Shown here: one piece after another, positions 1-5,999 of the stretch
How the letters are laid out: each line of letters starts with the position of its first letter
Numbering within the stretch: the stretch's first letter is position 1
NCBI GenBank assembly: GCA_964529265.1
Contig: CAZGVW010000211.1
Coordinates: 1 to 9,509, forward strand
Length of the DNA stretch: 9,509 bases
DNA from: CAZGVW01 sp964529265
Lineage (GTDB): Bacteria; Planctomycetota; Phycisphaerae; Phycisphaerales; UBA1924
Reading direction: 5' to 3'
Notes under the pieces: generated by a model
What the model saw: only the letters and a program-made list of their open reading frames with translations
What the model was told of the DNA's origin: nothing
Database searches by the model: none
Position numbers and translations under genes: made by a program

Positions 1-308
1 ACAACGGCGGCTTCGAGTTCTACTTCGCCCACGCGTGGAAGCCGATCTGGTGGATCGCCGTCGAGGGATTCCGCGCCATCGGCGCGCCGACAGACGCCTC
101 CATTGTCGAAGAGGCCATCGCGCTCTTCGATGCGGACAACCTGAGCGAGGAGGAGGACGTGCTGGACGCACAGATCGACCGCGTCGTGCAGCAGCACGAG
201 GACGGGCTGCTCGATGAGATCGATTGCCGCTTCTACGACGATGTCCACGATCGCGAAGTGCGCCTCAGCCGCTACGCCAACGCCAACCCCGATCATTTCC
301 GGCGGTGA
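1..308 (+). CDS. DMP19/DUF4375-family protein (3' end only)
   Basis: The open frame enters from the left edge (first full codon at base 3) and stops at TGA 306-308, giving 101 C-terminal residues. They begin NGGFEFYFAHAW, continue with an AIGAP...IVEEAIALF segment and an acidic stretch (NLSEEEDVLDAQIDRV), and end YANANPDHFRR. This order matches my recollection of the DMP19 (DUF4375) domain: an 'NGGF..YF' opening, an 'A...IGA....I...A..LF' helix, an acidic middle, a 'LD.LD..FY' segment (here LLDEIDCRFYDD) and a terminal 'Y...NP..F'. The founding member, Neisseria DMP19, is an acidic DNA mimic that binds a transcription factor; most members have no tested function, so none is claimed here. The visible part is acidic, as in that family. 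The start, promoter and operon partners lie outside the window. Family assignment is fairly sure; role unknown. Confidence 0.8.
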   Translation, partial: NGGFEFYFAHAWKPIWWIAVEGFRAIGAPTDASIVEEAIALFDADNLSEEEDVLDAQIDRVVQQHEDGLLDEIDCRFYDDVHDREVRLSRYANANPDHFRR

Positions 309-332
309 CCACAAAGTCGCATGCCCTTCCTT

Positions 333-404
333 TGGGCGCCACTGGTGGCTCGCCCACCAGTGCCGACGTTCCAATGGGTGCCACTGGTGGCTTGCCCACC
401 AGTG
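333..404. repeat. Two tandem copies of a 30-base hairpin repeat
   Basis: The units 333-362 and 375-404 lie 42 bases apart and differ at only two positions (TGGGCGCC versus TGGGTGCC, and a CTCGC versus CTTGC loop). Each contains a perfect 9-bp inverted repeat, CACTGGTGG with CCACCAGTG, closed by a 5-base loop (arms 340-348/354-362 and 382-390/396-404). The 12-base spacer is not repeated. They sit 24 bases after the stop codon at 308. The form resembles REP-type dispersed intergenic palindromes, and I recall similar 'CCACTGGTGG...CCACCAGTG' elements being frequent in Planctomycetes genomes, but that cannot be tested here. There is no U-tract, so simple rho-independent termination is less likely. 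Confidence 0.75.
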
Positions 405-641
405 AAGAGCACCCAACGCGCACAGACCCACCCCACGCACCCGTCGCGCACCACCTCCCCCCGCCCTGACACACCTGGCGCGCACAAACCCCGTCACTCC
501 ATCCCCTCCTCGTCGCGCCTCCACCCATCTCCCGAGGAATCTCCAGCGCAGTGACGCCTTTTGCGCGCACAAACACGACCATCCGCCCCTTCTACGGAGG
601 GCCGTTTTTTCTCTCACACCCGCCTGCCCTCCCCAACCCCG

Positions 642-648
642 AAGGAGG
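642..648 (+). promoter_or_regulatory. Shine-Dalgarno site before ATG 654
   Basis: AAGGAGG matches the consensus anti-Shine-Dalgarno pairing exactly and lies five bases before ATG 654. It stands out in an otherwise purine-poor region and is the main reason to take the signal-peptide start behind it seriously. Confidence 0.5.
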
Positions 649-653
649 CTCCC

Positions 654-830
654 ATGCGCCACCCCATCACCACCGCCCTCCTCCCCGCACTCCTCGCCTC
701 AATCTGCGCGATCTTCCTCGCGCCCGCACCGCTCGTAGCGCAGTCCCGGGCCCTGGGTGGCATGGCCGCGGCTCTGCGTGGCTATGCCCACTGCAACACG
801 CGCGTTCCGCGCGCGCACGCACCCTCGCCG
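654..830 (+). pseudogene. Orphan signal-peptide start, possible 5' remnant of a secreted-protein gene
   Basis: ATG 654 has a full Shine-Dalgarno site five bases upstream. It opens with a classic export signal: MRHPITTALL, then a hydrophobic core LPALLASICAIFLAPAP to about residue 26, then a small-residue cleavage region near LVA-QS (residues 28-31). From residue 35 the DNA becomes the long hairpin at 757-791, and from 831 the same frame is the exact antisense of aroG and stays open to 2309. That open antisense stretch is expected in GC-rich DNA, because sense codons TTA, CTA and TCA are rare. I therefore read this as a 5' remnant whose body has been lost, or as a very short exported peptide gene with no recognisable stop. 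The given end is arbitrary (just before the aroG stop). Low certainty; a real 551-residue protein is unlikely. Confidence 0.3.
757..791. repeat. 35-base imperfect hairpin downstream of aroG
   Basis: The left arm 757-770 (GTGGCATGGCCGCG) pairs with the right arm 777-791 (CGTGGCTATGCCCAC) over 14 base pairs. There is a one-base bulge and two G-T wobbles around a six-base GCTCTG loop. It lies 40 bases beyond the aroG stop on the - strand and also cuts into the signal-peptide frame on the + strand. Neither side has a U-tract, so it is either a 3'-end stabilising structure for the aroG message or a dispersed palindromic repeat. It differs in sequence from the repeat pair at 333-404. Confidence 0.55.
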
Positions 831-2231
831 TCACTTCCCCGCGCCGATGCGCGGAATCCGCTCCATCCGGTGCGCAACACGCAAAGCGAGTTCGAGGGAT
901 TGCTGGTAGTTGAGGCGCGGGTCGCAGGGGCTGGAGTAGTTGCGGTCGAGGTCGGATTCGGAGACGCCCGCGGCGCCGCCGACGCATTCGGTCACATCTT
1001 CGCCGGTGAGTTCGAAGTGCACACCGCCGAGGTATGTGCCGCACGCCTCGTGGACGTCGAAGGATTTCTCGATCTCGGAGAGGATCGCATCGAAGGAGCG
1101 GGTCTTGACGCCGGCGCGGGTGACGACGCCGTTGCCGTGCATCGGGTCGCACATCCAGAGCACGGTGCGGCCCGCGGCGGCGATCTTCCGGAGCAGCGGC
1201 GGGAGCAGTTGCTCGATGTGCTCGGCGCCGTAGCGGGCGATGAAGATGAGGCGGCCGGGCTCGTTGGCGGGGTTCAGGGTTTCGGCGAGGCGGAGGGCGT
1301 CATCGGGCGAGGCGCCGGGGCCGAGTTTGACGCCGATGGGGTTGCGAATCCCGCGGAAATATTCGACGTGCGCGCCGTCGAGCGCGCGGGTGCGGTCGCC
1401 GAGCCAGGGGAGGTGGGTCGTGAGGTTGTAGTGGCCTTCGCGGCGGGGGACGCGGCGGGTCTGGGCGGATTCGTAGAGGAGGTTGAGGCCTTCGTGGCTG
1501 GTGAAGAACTCGACGCGGGTCAGGTCGTCGATGCTGGTTTCGCCGAGCGCCTCCATGAAGCGCAGCGCTTCGGCGAGGCTGCTGGTCATGCGGTGGTATT
1601 CGTCGCGCAGCGCGGGCGGGAGATCGGCATGCTGGAGGAAGCCGAGATCCCAGTATTCGGGATGGTGGAGGTCGGCGAAGCCGCCATCGATGAGCGAGCG
1701 GATGAAGTTGAGCGTGAGCGCGGCGTGCTGGTAGCCCTGCACCATGAGGGAGGGGTCGGTGCGGCGGGCTTCGGGCGTGAACTCGGCGCGGTTGATGAGG
1801 TCGCCGAAATAACTGGGCAGTTCGAGGGGGGCGCCATCGGGGCCGGGGCGGCGCTCGGTGGGGCTGGAGCGCGGCTTGGCGTACTGACCGGCGAAGCGGC
1901 CGACGCGGATGACGGGGCGCTTCGCGCCGTGGACGAGCACGAGCGACATCTGGAGGAGGATCTTGAGTTTGCTCGCGATCGTTTCCGGGCGGCAATCGGC
2001 CATGGTCTCGGCGCAATCGCCGCCCTGGAGGAGGAAGCGCCTGCCCTGCTGGGCCTCGGCGACGTGGGCGCGGAGGCGCTCGATTTCGAAGGAGGTGACG
2101 AGGGGCGGGAGGGCGCGGAGGCGCTCGACGGCGGCGGCGACGGCGGCGCGATCCTCGTAGACGACCTGGTGCGCGGCGAGGCGCGACTTCCAGGAATCGG
2201 GGGACCAGTCTGTGCGCTCGGCGCCGGTCAT
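831..2231 (-). CDS. aroG: Class II 3-deoxy-D-arabino-heptulosonate 7-phosphate (DAHP) synthase
   Basis: The 466-residue enzyme condenses phosphoenolpyruvate with erythrose 4-phosphate, the first step of the cytosolic shikimate pathway to aromatic amino acids. Its length and motifs are those of the class II (plant/Mycobacterium) type: FLLQGGDCAE (66-75), RVGRFAGQYAKPRSSPTE (109-126), LPSYFGDLINRAEF (138-151), HLPWLGDRTRALDGAHVEYF (273-292), NPIGVKLGP (297-305) and WMCDPMHGN (359-367). The expected metal ligands are all present: Cys73, His365, Glu407 and Asp437. I start at ATG 2231 because the family begins here (MTGAERTDWSPDSWKSR) and TGAAAGG lies about six bases upstream. The frame stays open much further upstream, but that extension is antisense to the basic repeat gene. 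It seems monocistronic, divergent from that gene. No large N-terminal regulatory extension is visible. Confidence 0.96.
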   Translation of the reverse strand: MTGAERTDWSPDSWKSRLAAHQVVYEDRAAVAAAVERLRALPPLVTSFEIERLRAHVAEAQQGRRFLLQGGDCAETMADCRPETIASKLKILLQMSLVLVHGAKRPVIRVGRFAGQYAKPRSSPTERRPGPDGAPLELPSYFGDLINRAEFTPEARRTDPSLMVQGYQHAALTLNFIRSLIDGGFADLHHPEYWDLGFLQHADLPPALRDEYHRMTSSLAEALRFMEALGETSIDDLTRVEFFTSHEGLNLLYESAQTRRVPRREGHYNLTTHLPWLGDRTRALDGAHVEYFRGIRNPIGVKLGPGASPDDALRLAETLNPANEPGRLIFIARYGAEHIEQLLPPLLRKIAAAGRTVLWMCDPMHGNGVVTRAGVKTRSFDAILSEIEKSFDVHEACGTYLGGVHFELTGEDVTECVGGAAGVSESDLDRNYSSPCDPRLNYQQSLELALRVAHRMERIPRIGAGK

Positions 2232-2302
2232 TGCGTGCCTTTCAGGGGTGAGATCGACGCGGTGCGCGGCGCGCGTGAGCGATGGTTGCGCGGCGGGCGG
2301 AG

Positions 2303-2308
2303 AGTATA
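2303..2308 (-). promoter_or_regulatory. Candidate -10 element of the aroG promoter
   Basis: Read on the - strand this is TATACT, close to the sigma-70 -10 consensus TATAAT, in GC-rich surroundings and about 70 bases before the aroG start. The sequence 17 bases upstream is a poor -35 match, so this is only a candidate. Confidence 0.3.
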
Positions 2309-2397
2309 GGAGGGGCGCGCGAGCGTCCGAGAACCGGTGTCGCGGGGCGACTTTACGGGAATTTTGAGATTTTGCAGCGTGTGTTCTTGAGCGAGGT

Positions 2398-2484
2398 GGG
2401 AATAAGCGCCGATGGGCATTCCCGGTTCGGGACGACTCACGCGGCGTGCGTTGGGGCGATCCCGGAGGCCCGGGTCGGGGGATC
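2398..2484 (+). other. Palindromes in the leader region of the basic repeat gene
   Basis: Two inverted-repeat sets lie in the 337-base divergent gap, 85-170 bases before ATG 2569. The first (2398-2423) pairs GGGAAT with ATTCCC and continues inward with GC-CC/GG-GC around a GAT loop. The second (2458-2484) pairs GATCCC with GGGATC and contains an alternative CCCGG/CCGGG hairpin (2461-2474). They could fold in a 5' leader or be operator-like sites. An A/T-richer patch at about 2351-2405 is the likeliest promoter zone for the + strand gene, but no clear -35/-10 pair is present. Otherwise the gap 2232-2568 holds only the aroG leader. Confidence 0.35.
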
Positions 2485-2568
2485 CGGGTTGAAAGGACAC
2501 CGCGCAGGATTCCGCCGCGCCCGTGCGCCCGAGCGAGCCCTGCCGCCAGTTGAACGGAGTGACTGACC

Positions 2569-3039
2569 ATGCCCATGAAGAGGACATCGAGCGGGCGCGC
2601 TTCATCGACGCGCAGAAAGCGCGCCGGCGCCCGCAAGCGCACGACCGCGCGCAAGAGCGCGACGAGCCGCAAGCGCCGCACGACGGCGCGCAAGACGAGC
2701 GCGAGCCGGAAGCGCCGGACGACGGCGCGCAAGACCAGCGCGAGCCGCAAGCGCCGCACGACCGCGCGGAAGAGCGCTTCGCGCCGCCGCACGGCGAAGA
2801 AGGGCGCGGTCCGCCGTCGCCGCCGCACGACGACCTCGATGCGCGCGAAGAAGACGGGCGCGAAGCGCAGCGCGACGCGCCGCCGCCGCCGCAAGGCCAC
2901 CGGCAGCATGATGACTGTGAACGCGACGCCGCGGAAGCGCCGTCGCCGCCGCAGCGCTTCCTCGACCGCGAACCTGCGCCTGGTGGGCGCCGGGACCGGC
3001 ATGAAGCGCCGCAAGGGCTATGCCCGCAAGGCCGCCTGA
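2569..3039 (+). CDS. Lysine/arginine-rich repeat protein, histone H1-tail-like
   Basis: The 156-residue protein is built almost wholly of Arg, Lys, Ser, Thr and Ala. It contains no Asp or Glu, and no Cys, His, Trp, Phe, Gln or Ile. Residues 22-71 are four tandem units of RKRRTTARKTSAS (12 or 13 residues each). Arg runs follow at 82-86, 104-108 and 124-128, and the end is GMKRRKGYARKAA. Such composition is seen in bacterial H1-like proteins and eukaryotic H1 tails, which bind DNA or RNA by charge. Nucleoid compaction is therefore the likely role, but there is no globular domain to prove it. ATG 2569 has GGAG nine bases upstream; a second ATG at 2575 is possible. It is a single-gene unit with its own strong terminator. 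Frames overlapping it on both strands are repeat-driven shadows. The extreme bias of this frame argues that it is the coding one. Confidence 0.85.
   Translation: MPMKRTSSGRASSTRRKRAGARKRTTARKSATSRKRRTTARKTSASRKRRTTARKTSASRKRRTTARKSASRRRTAKKGAVRRRRRTTTSMRAKKTGAKRSATRRRRRKATGSMMTVNATPRKRRRRRSASSTANLRLVGAGTGMKRRKGYARKAA
2632..2781 (+). repeat. In-frame tandem repeat of about 39 bases
   Basis: Four units of 36-39 bases encode residues 22-33, 34-46, 47-59 and 60-71 of the basic protein. The two central units give identical peptides (RKRRTTARKTSAS) with a few synonymous base changes. The unit length is a multiple of three, so copy-number change would keep the frame. Confidence 0.85.
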
Positions 3040-3068
3040 GCGCAGGCAGACAACAGAAACACGGCGGA

Positions 3069-3101
3069 GACCCCGGCGGAAACGCCGGGGTCTTCGTTTT
3101 T
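3069..3101 (+). terminator. Rho-independent terminator of the basic repeat gene
   Basis: A perfect 10-bp stem GACCCCGGCG / CGCCGGGGTC (3069-3078 and 3083-3092) closes on a GAAA tetraloop and is followed by TTCGTTTTT. It lies 29 bases past the stop codon at 3039. rseP ends at 3127 on the other strand, so the stem may also end that transcript, although the T-content on that side is weaker. Confidence 0.93.
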
Positions 3102-3126
3102 GCGCTGTGCGCGCGCCCGTGCGCGC

Positions 3127-5313
3127 TCAGCCGCCGAGGAGGGCGACGAGATCGTTGAACGTGACGACGAGGAAGAGGCTGCCCAGGAGGATGAGGCCGA
3201 GAATCGTCGCGGCGTTCTGCACGGCGATGGAGACGGGTTTGCCGGTGATCCCCTCGATGATCAGGAAGACGACGTGGCCGCCATCGACGATGGGCAGGGG
3301 CAGGAAGTTCAGCACGGCGATGTTGGCGCTGATGATGGCGAGGAAGAAGAGCAGGTCGATGACGCCGCGTTCGGCGAACTGCGTGCCGATGTGGGCGATG
3401 CCGACGGGGCCCTTCAGGTGCTCGACGCGGACGGAGCCTTCGAAAAGGCGCAGGAGCGTGATGTAGGTCATCACGATGACGCGCTTGGTCTCGGCGTGGC
3501 CCATGGCGATGGCCTGGGCGGGGCTGGAGGCTTCGAGCGTGGTGAGGGCGGGCTCGAAAAAGAAGGGATTGAGCGGGAACACCCAGGCGAGGGCGTGGAG
3601 GGCCTGTACGTCGTCGGGCGTGAGGGACCACGTGCGCTCCTCGACGGGGCCGGCGCCGAAGCCTTCGCCGATGGGGAGGCGGAGTGTGAGGTGGACGTCG
3701 GCGCCTTCGCTTCGGTCGTGGGCGGAGCGCGTGGCGTCGCGCAGGGCTTCGCGGACATCGGCGAGGCTGCGGACGGGTCGGCCTTCGACGGTGAGGATGA
3801 TGGAGCCGGGGACGGGGCTGAGGCGCGTGGCGGCGAGGGGCGCCGGCGGCGCGGCGGGCGCTGCGGGCGCCGCGGCGTCGGGAGCCGGCGCGGGTTTGGT
3901 TGTGGGCGCGGGGGCGCGGGCGGGGGAGGGGGGGCGTGTGACGATGGCGGAATCGGCCTCGGTCTCGCCTGGGGTGAAGCCGATGCGCCCGCCGCGGACG
4001 CTTGCGGTGAGGGGCGTGAAGCGGCCGTCGCGCAGGACGAGGAGGCTGATCTCGCGGCTGGAGTGGCGTCGGATTTCCTCGATGCCCTGGGCGTAGTTGG
4101 GCCACTCGATGGCGCCGATGCGGGCGAAGACATCGCCGGGACGGAGGCCGGCGTCGCGCGCGGCTTTCTCGACCGAAACGACGCTCATGGCGGGCGCGAG
4201 ACCGAGAAGGTGCGTGATGGAGACCCTGAGTTCGCCCCCGGTGGTGTCGGCGATCATCTGGTCCGTGCGCTGGAGTGCGGGGCGCGGGTGGATCTCGAGC
4301 GTGACGCGGGAATCGGGCGCGGCGGAGCCGGGCGTGGTGAAGACGGCGGGGAGGGGCGCGCCGCTCGAGGATTCGACGGCGGCTTCGACTTCGTGGAAGT
4401 CGCGGACATCGCGGCCATCGATGGAGGCGAGGCGCATGCCGGGGCGGAGCGCGGCGAGGCCGGCCTGTTCGAGGACGTCGCGCCAGCGGGCCTCATCGGC
4501 GCGGAGTGGGCGCGCGAGCGTGGTGGAGATGGGGGGCGCGACGCCGAGTTCGAGGAGGCGGGTCTCTTCGCTTTCGCGCGGCGCGATGCGGAAGAGGAGT
4601 TTGGGCTCGATGCCGGGGCGCGAGACGAGGATGCTGAGGGGATTGCCGGGGCGGGCGAGTCCAGCCTTCGCGGCGATGTGCTGGAAGGAGGGGATGGGGT
4701 CGCCGTTGATCTCGACGATGGTGTCGCCGGGTTGGAGGCCGGGCTGGGTGACCCCGGCGTCATCGGCGTTGACGGCGACGGCGGTGGCCGCGGCGGCGCC
4801 GGGCGCAACGAAGCCGATGCGCGCGGGGGGCGCCTTGAGGCCGACCATGAAGACCACGATGAAGAGCGCCGCGGCGAGGATGACGTTCATGACGACGCCG
4901 GCGGAGATGACGATGAGGCGCTTCCAGACGGGCTGGGTGGCGTAGGAATCGGGCGCGCCGCTGGTGGCGGAGGGGTTGAGGTCTTCCTGTCCGAGCATGC
5001 GGACGTAGCCGCCCAATGGGACCCAGTTGAGGCGGTATTCGGTGGGGGAGACGCCGGGGAGTTGGGGCGAGGGGCCGGTGGCGCCTGAGGACTTGAGGCG
5101 ATCGACGTATTCGGGGGTGGTTGAGCCGCGGCGGAAGCCCATGCCCTGGCGCCAGGAGCAGATGGCGGGGCCGAAGCCGATGGCGAACTCGTGGACGCGG
5201 ATGCCGGCCCATCGCGCGGCGAGGAAGTGCCCGAGTTCGTGCACGACGATGACGAGGCCGAAGCCGAGGATGACGAGGATGAGGTCGCGTGCGCCGCCGA
5301 GGAGTTCGAGCAT
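3127..5313 (-). CDS. rseP: RseP-family site-2 intramembrane metalloprotease, enlarged with several PDZ domains
   Basis: The 728-residue inner-membrane zinc protease should cut membrane-spanning regulators such as anti-sigma factors after a first cut by a site-1 protease. The zinc motif HELGH is at residues 25-29 in the first membrane helix. A membrane-associated loop NWVPLGGYVRMLGQ (96-109) and a second helix (about 131-158) follow. The third ligand motif NFLPLPIVDGGH (Asp677) lies in the C-terminal helices. Family members are usually near 450 residues. The extra length is periplasmic: PDZ-like segments at about 188-245, 262-345 and 372-440, an Ala/Pro-rich linker (460-497), and a fourth, weaker PDZ-like part (498-570). 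ATG 5313 is preceded by AGGA at seven-base spacing, and the hydrophobic helix starts at once. It follows kynB by 56 bases, so cotranscription is possible but unproven. PDZ limits are my estimates. Confidence 0.93.
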   Translation of the reverse strand: MLELLGGARDLILVILGFGLVIVVHELGHFLAARWAGIRVHEFAIGFGPAICSWRQGMGFRRGSTTPEYVDRLKSSGATGPSPQLPGVSPTEYRLNWVPLGGYVRMLGQEDLNPSATSGAPDSYATQPVWKRLIVISAGVVMNVILAAALFIVVFMVGLKAPPARIGFVAPGAAAATAVAVNADDAGVTQPGLQPGDTIVEINGDPIPSFQHIAAKAGLARPGNPLSILVSRPGIEPKLLFRIAPRESEETRLLELGVAPPISTTLARPLRADEARWRDVLEQAGLAALRPGMRLASIDGRDVRDFHEVEAAVESSSGAPLPAVFTTPGSAAPDSRVTLEIHPRPALQRTDQMIADTTGGELRVSITHLLGLAPAMSVVSVEKAARDAGLRPGDVFARIGAIEWPNYAQGIEEIRRHSSREISLLVLRDGRFTPLTASVRGGRIGFTPGETEADSAIVTRPPSPARAPAPTTKPAPAPDAAAPAAPAAPPAPLAATRLSPVPGSIILTVEGRPVRSLADVREALRDATRSAHDRSEGADVHLTLRLPIGEGFGAGPVEERTWSLTPDDVQALHALAWVFPLNPFFFEPALTTLEASSPAQAIAMGHAETKRVIVMTYITLLRLFEGSVRVEHLKGPVGIAHIGTQFAERGVIDLLFFLAIISANIAVLNFLPLPIVDGGHVVFLIIEGITGKPVSIAVQNAATILGLILLGSLFLVVTFNDLVALLGG

Positions 5314-5341
5314 GAGGGAATCCTAGGGGCCGGTTGGATGC

Positions 5342-5359
5342 GCGGCTCTGGAGAGCCGC
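5342..5359. other. Intercistronic hairpin between kynB and rseP
   Basis: A perfect 8-bp inverted repeat GCGGCTCT / AGAGCCGC has a two-base centre (or seven pairs around a TGGA-type loop). It starts 10 bases after the kynB stop, in the 56-base gap before rseP on the - strand. No U-tract follows, so it may be an mRNA-stability or processing hairpin, or a weak terminator that lowers read-through into rseP. Confidence 0.5.
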
Positions 5360-5369
5360 TGCTGCCAGA

Positions 5370-5999
5370 TCAGGCGAGTGGGCGCAGGATGGCGCGCACG
5401 GGGCTGGCGTCGAAGCCCACGAGGGGGAGGGGGAGGGCGATGAGTTCGTATTCGCCGGCGGGGACGTGGGCGAGGACGAGGCCTTCGAGGATGGCCATGT
5501 CGTGGCGAAGGATGGCCTTGTGGGAGGGGAGATCTTTGGAATCGATGAGATCGACGCTGGGGGTATCGATGCCGACGGTGATGACGCCGCGGTCGTGGAG
5601 GTGGTTGACGAGATCGGGGGAGAGCGCGGCGAAATCGCGGTTGAAATTGCGCGGATCGGGGAACGTGCCGGTGCGGATGAGGATGCGCGGCTGTGTGACG
5701 GGCTGGCGGAGGTCGGCGGGGGTGGCGCGGGTGGCGCGGGGGATTGGAGCATCGATCACCTGGCAGGGGCCGAGGTAGTGATCGAGGGAGCGCTGGTCGA
5801 TGGAGGGCGCGGGGTGGCCGTAGTGGTTGGGGCCATCGGCGTGCGCGCCGAGATGCACGGTGGCGCGGAGGGTGGAGAGGGTGATGGAATCGCCCTTGCT
5901 GATTTCGCAGAGGATCTCGCGCGTGGGGGGCGTATCGCCGGGCCAGACGGCGAGATCGGAGGTGATGGGGGGCGTGATGTCATAAAGGGCGTGTGTCAT
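5370..5999 (-). CDS. kynB: Kynurenine formamidase (arylformamidase)
   Basis: The 209-residue cytosolic metal-dependent hydrolase removes formate from N-formyl-L-kynurenine, the second step of tryptophan breakdown. It matches bacterial KynB along its whole length: the opening YDITPPITSDLAVWPGDTPP (6-25), the metal/catalytic motif HLGAHADGPNHY (49-60; His49, His53, Asp55, His59), LGPCQVID (76-83), IGIDTPS-type VGIDTPSVD (142-150), SHKAILRHDMAILEG (159-173, with His160 and Glu172) and the ending YELIALPLPLVGFDASPVRAILRPL. The ATG at 5999 overlaps the stop of the upstream gene as ATGA, and no clear Shine-Dalgarno site precedes it, so translation is probably coupled. The frame is open further upstream, but that part is shadow of the preceding gene. 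The nearby kmo gene supports the assignment. Confidence 0.95.
   Translation of the reverse strand: MTHALYDITPPITSDLAVWPGDTPPTREILCEISKGDSITLSTLRATVHLGAHADGPNHYGHPAPSIDQRSLDHYLGPCQVIDAPIPRATRATPADLRQPVTQPRILIRTGTFPDPRNFNRDFAALSPDLVNHLHDRGVITVGIDTPSVDLIDSKDLPSHKAILRHDMAILEGLVLAHVPAGEYELIALPLPLVGFDASPVRAILRPLA

Larger units (their letters stand above)
309..653. other. Gene-free, pyrimidine-rich intergenic stretch
   Basis: No credible gene lies here; the short open frames do not look like proteins. From about 405 to 640 the + strand is strongly C/T-rich and A/G-poor, unlike the coding DNA around it. It holds the paired hairpin repeats at 333-404, a T6 run at 604-609 just after a weak GC stem (about 586-603), and a Shine-Dalgarno site at 642-648. 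The stem plus T-run could be a weak terminator for the upstream gene, though it lies almost 300 bases past that gene's stop. No convincing -35/-10 pair was found. Confidence 0.5.

Noticed and set aside
333..404. Possible CRISPR array
   Set aside because: Only two units with a 12-base spacer and long perfect hairpins; no cas genes nearby. A dispersed palindrome is a better reading.
586..609. Terminator for the DMP19-family gene
   Set aside because: The stem is only about four to five imperfect pairs and lies nearly 300 bases after the stop, so it is mentioned under the intergenic entry but not called.
561..2309. 582-residue open frame on the + strand, antisense to aroG
   Set aside because: Codons are aligned with aroG codons, so stops would need TTA, CTA or TCA sense codons, which are rare in GC-rich genes. 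The translated protein is Gly/Ala/Glu-rich with no family signal. Only the start at 654 was kept as an oddity.
2364..2400. TTGAGA / TTGCAG as -35 boxes for the basic gene
   Set aside because: No acceptable -10 at 16-18 bases spacing from either box.
2232..3014. N-terminal extension of the aroG frame to 727 residues
   Set aside because: The extension is Arg-rich antisense of the basic repeat gene and the intergenic gap. Class II DAHP synthases begin at the MTGAERTDW start with a ribosome site.
2523..3158. Alternative + frame through the basic repeat gene (RAHDRAQERDEPQAPH-type)
   Set aside because: It arises from the tandem repeat read in another frame, has no good start, and runs through the terminator at 3069-3101.
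2228..4105. 625-residue - strand frame spanning rseP, the terminator and the basic gene
   Set aside because: Pro/Arg-rich shadow of rseP in another frame; crosses a strong terminator and has no domain.
3100..5088. 662-residue + strand frame opposite rseP
   Set aside because: Low-complexity Asp/Glu/Gly/Ala antisense product; rseP on the other strand has full family motifs.
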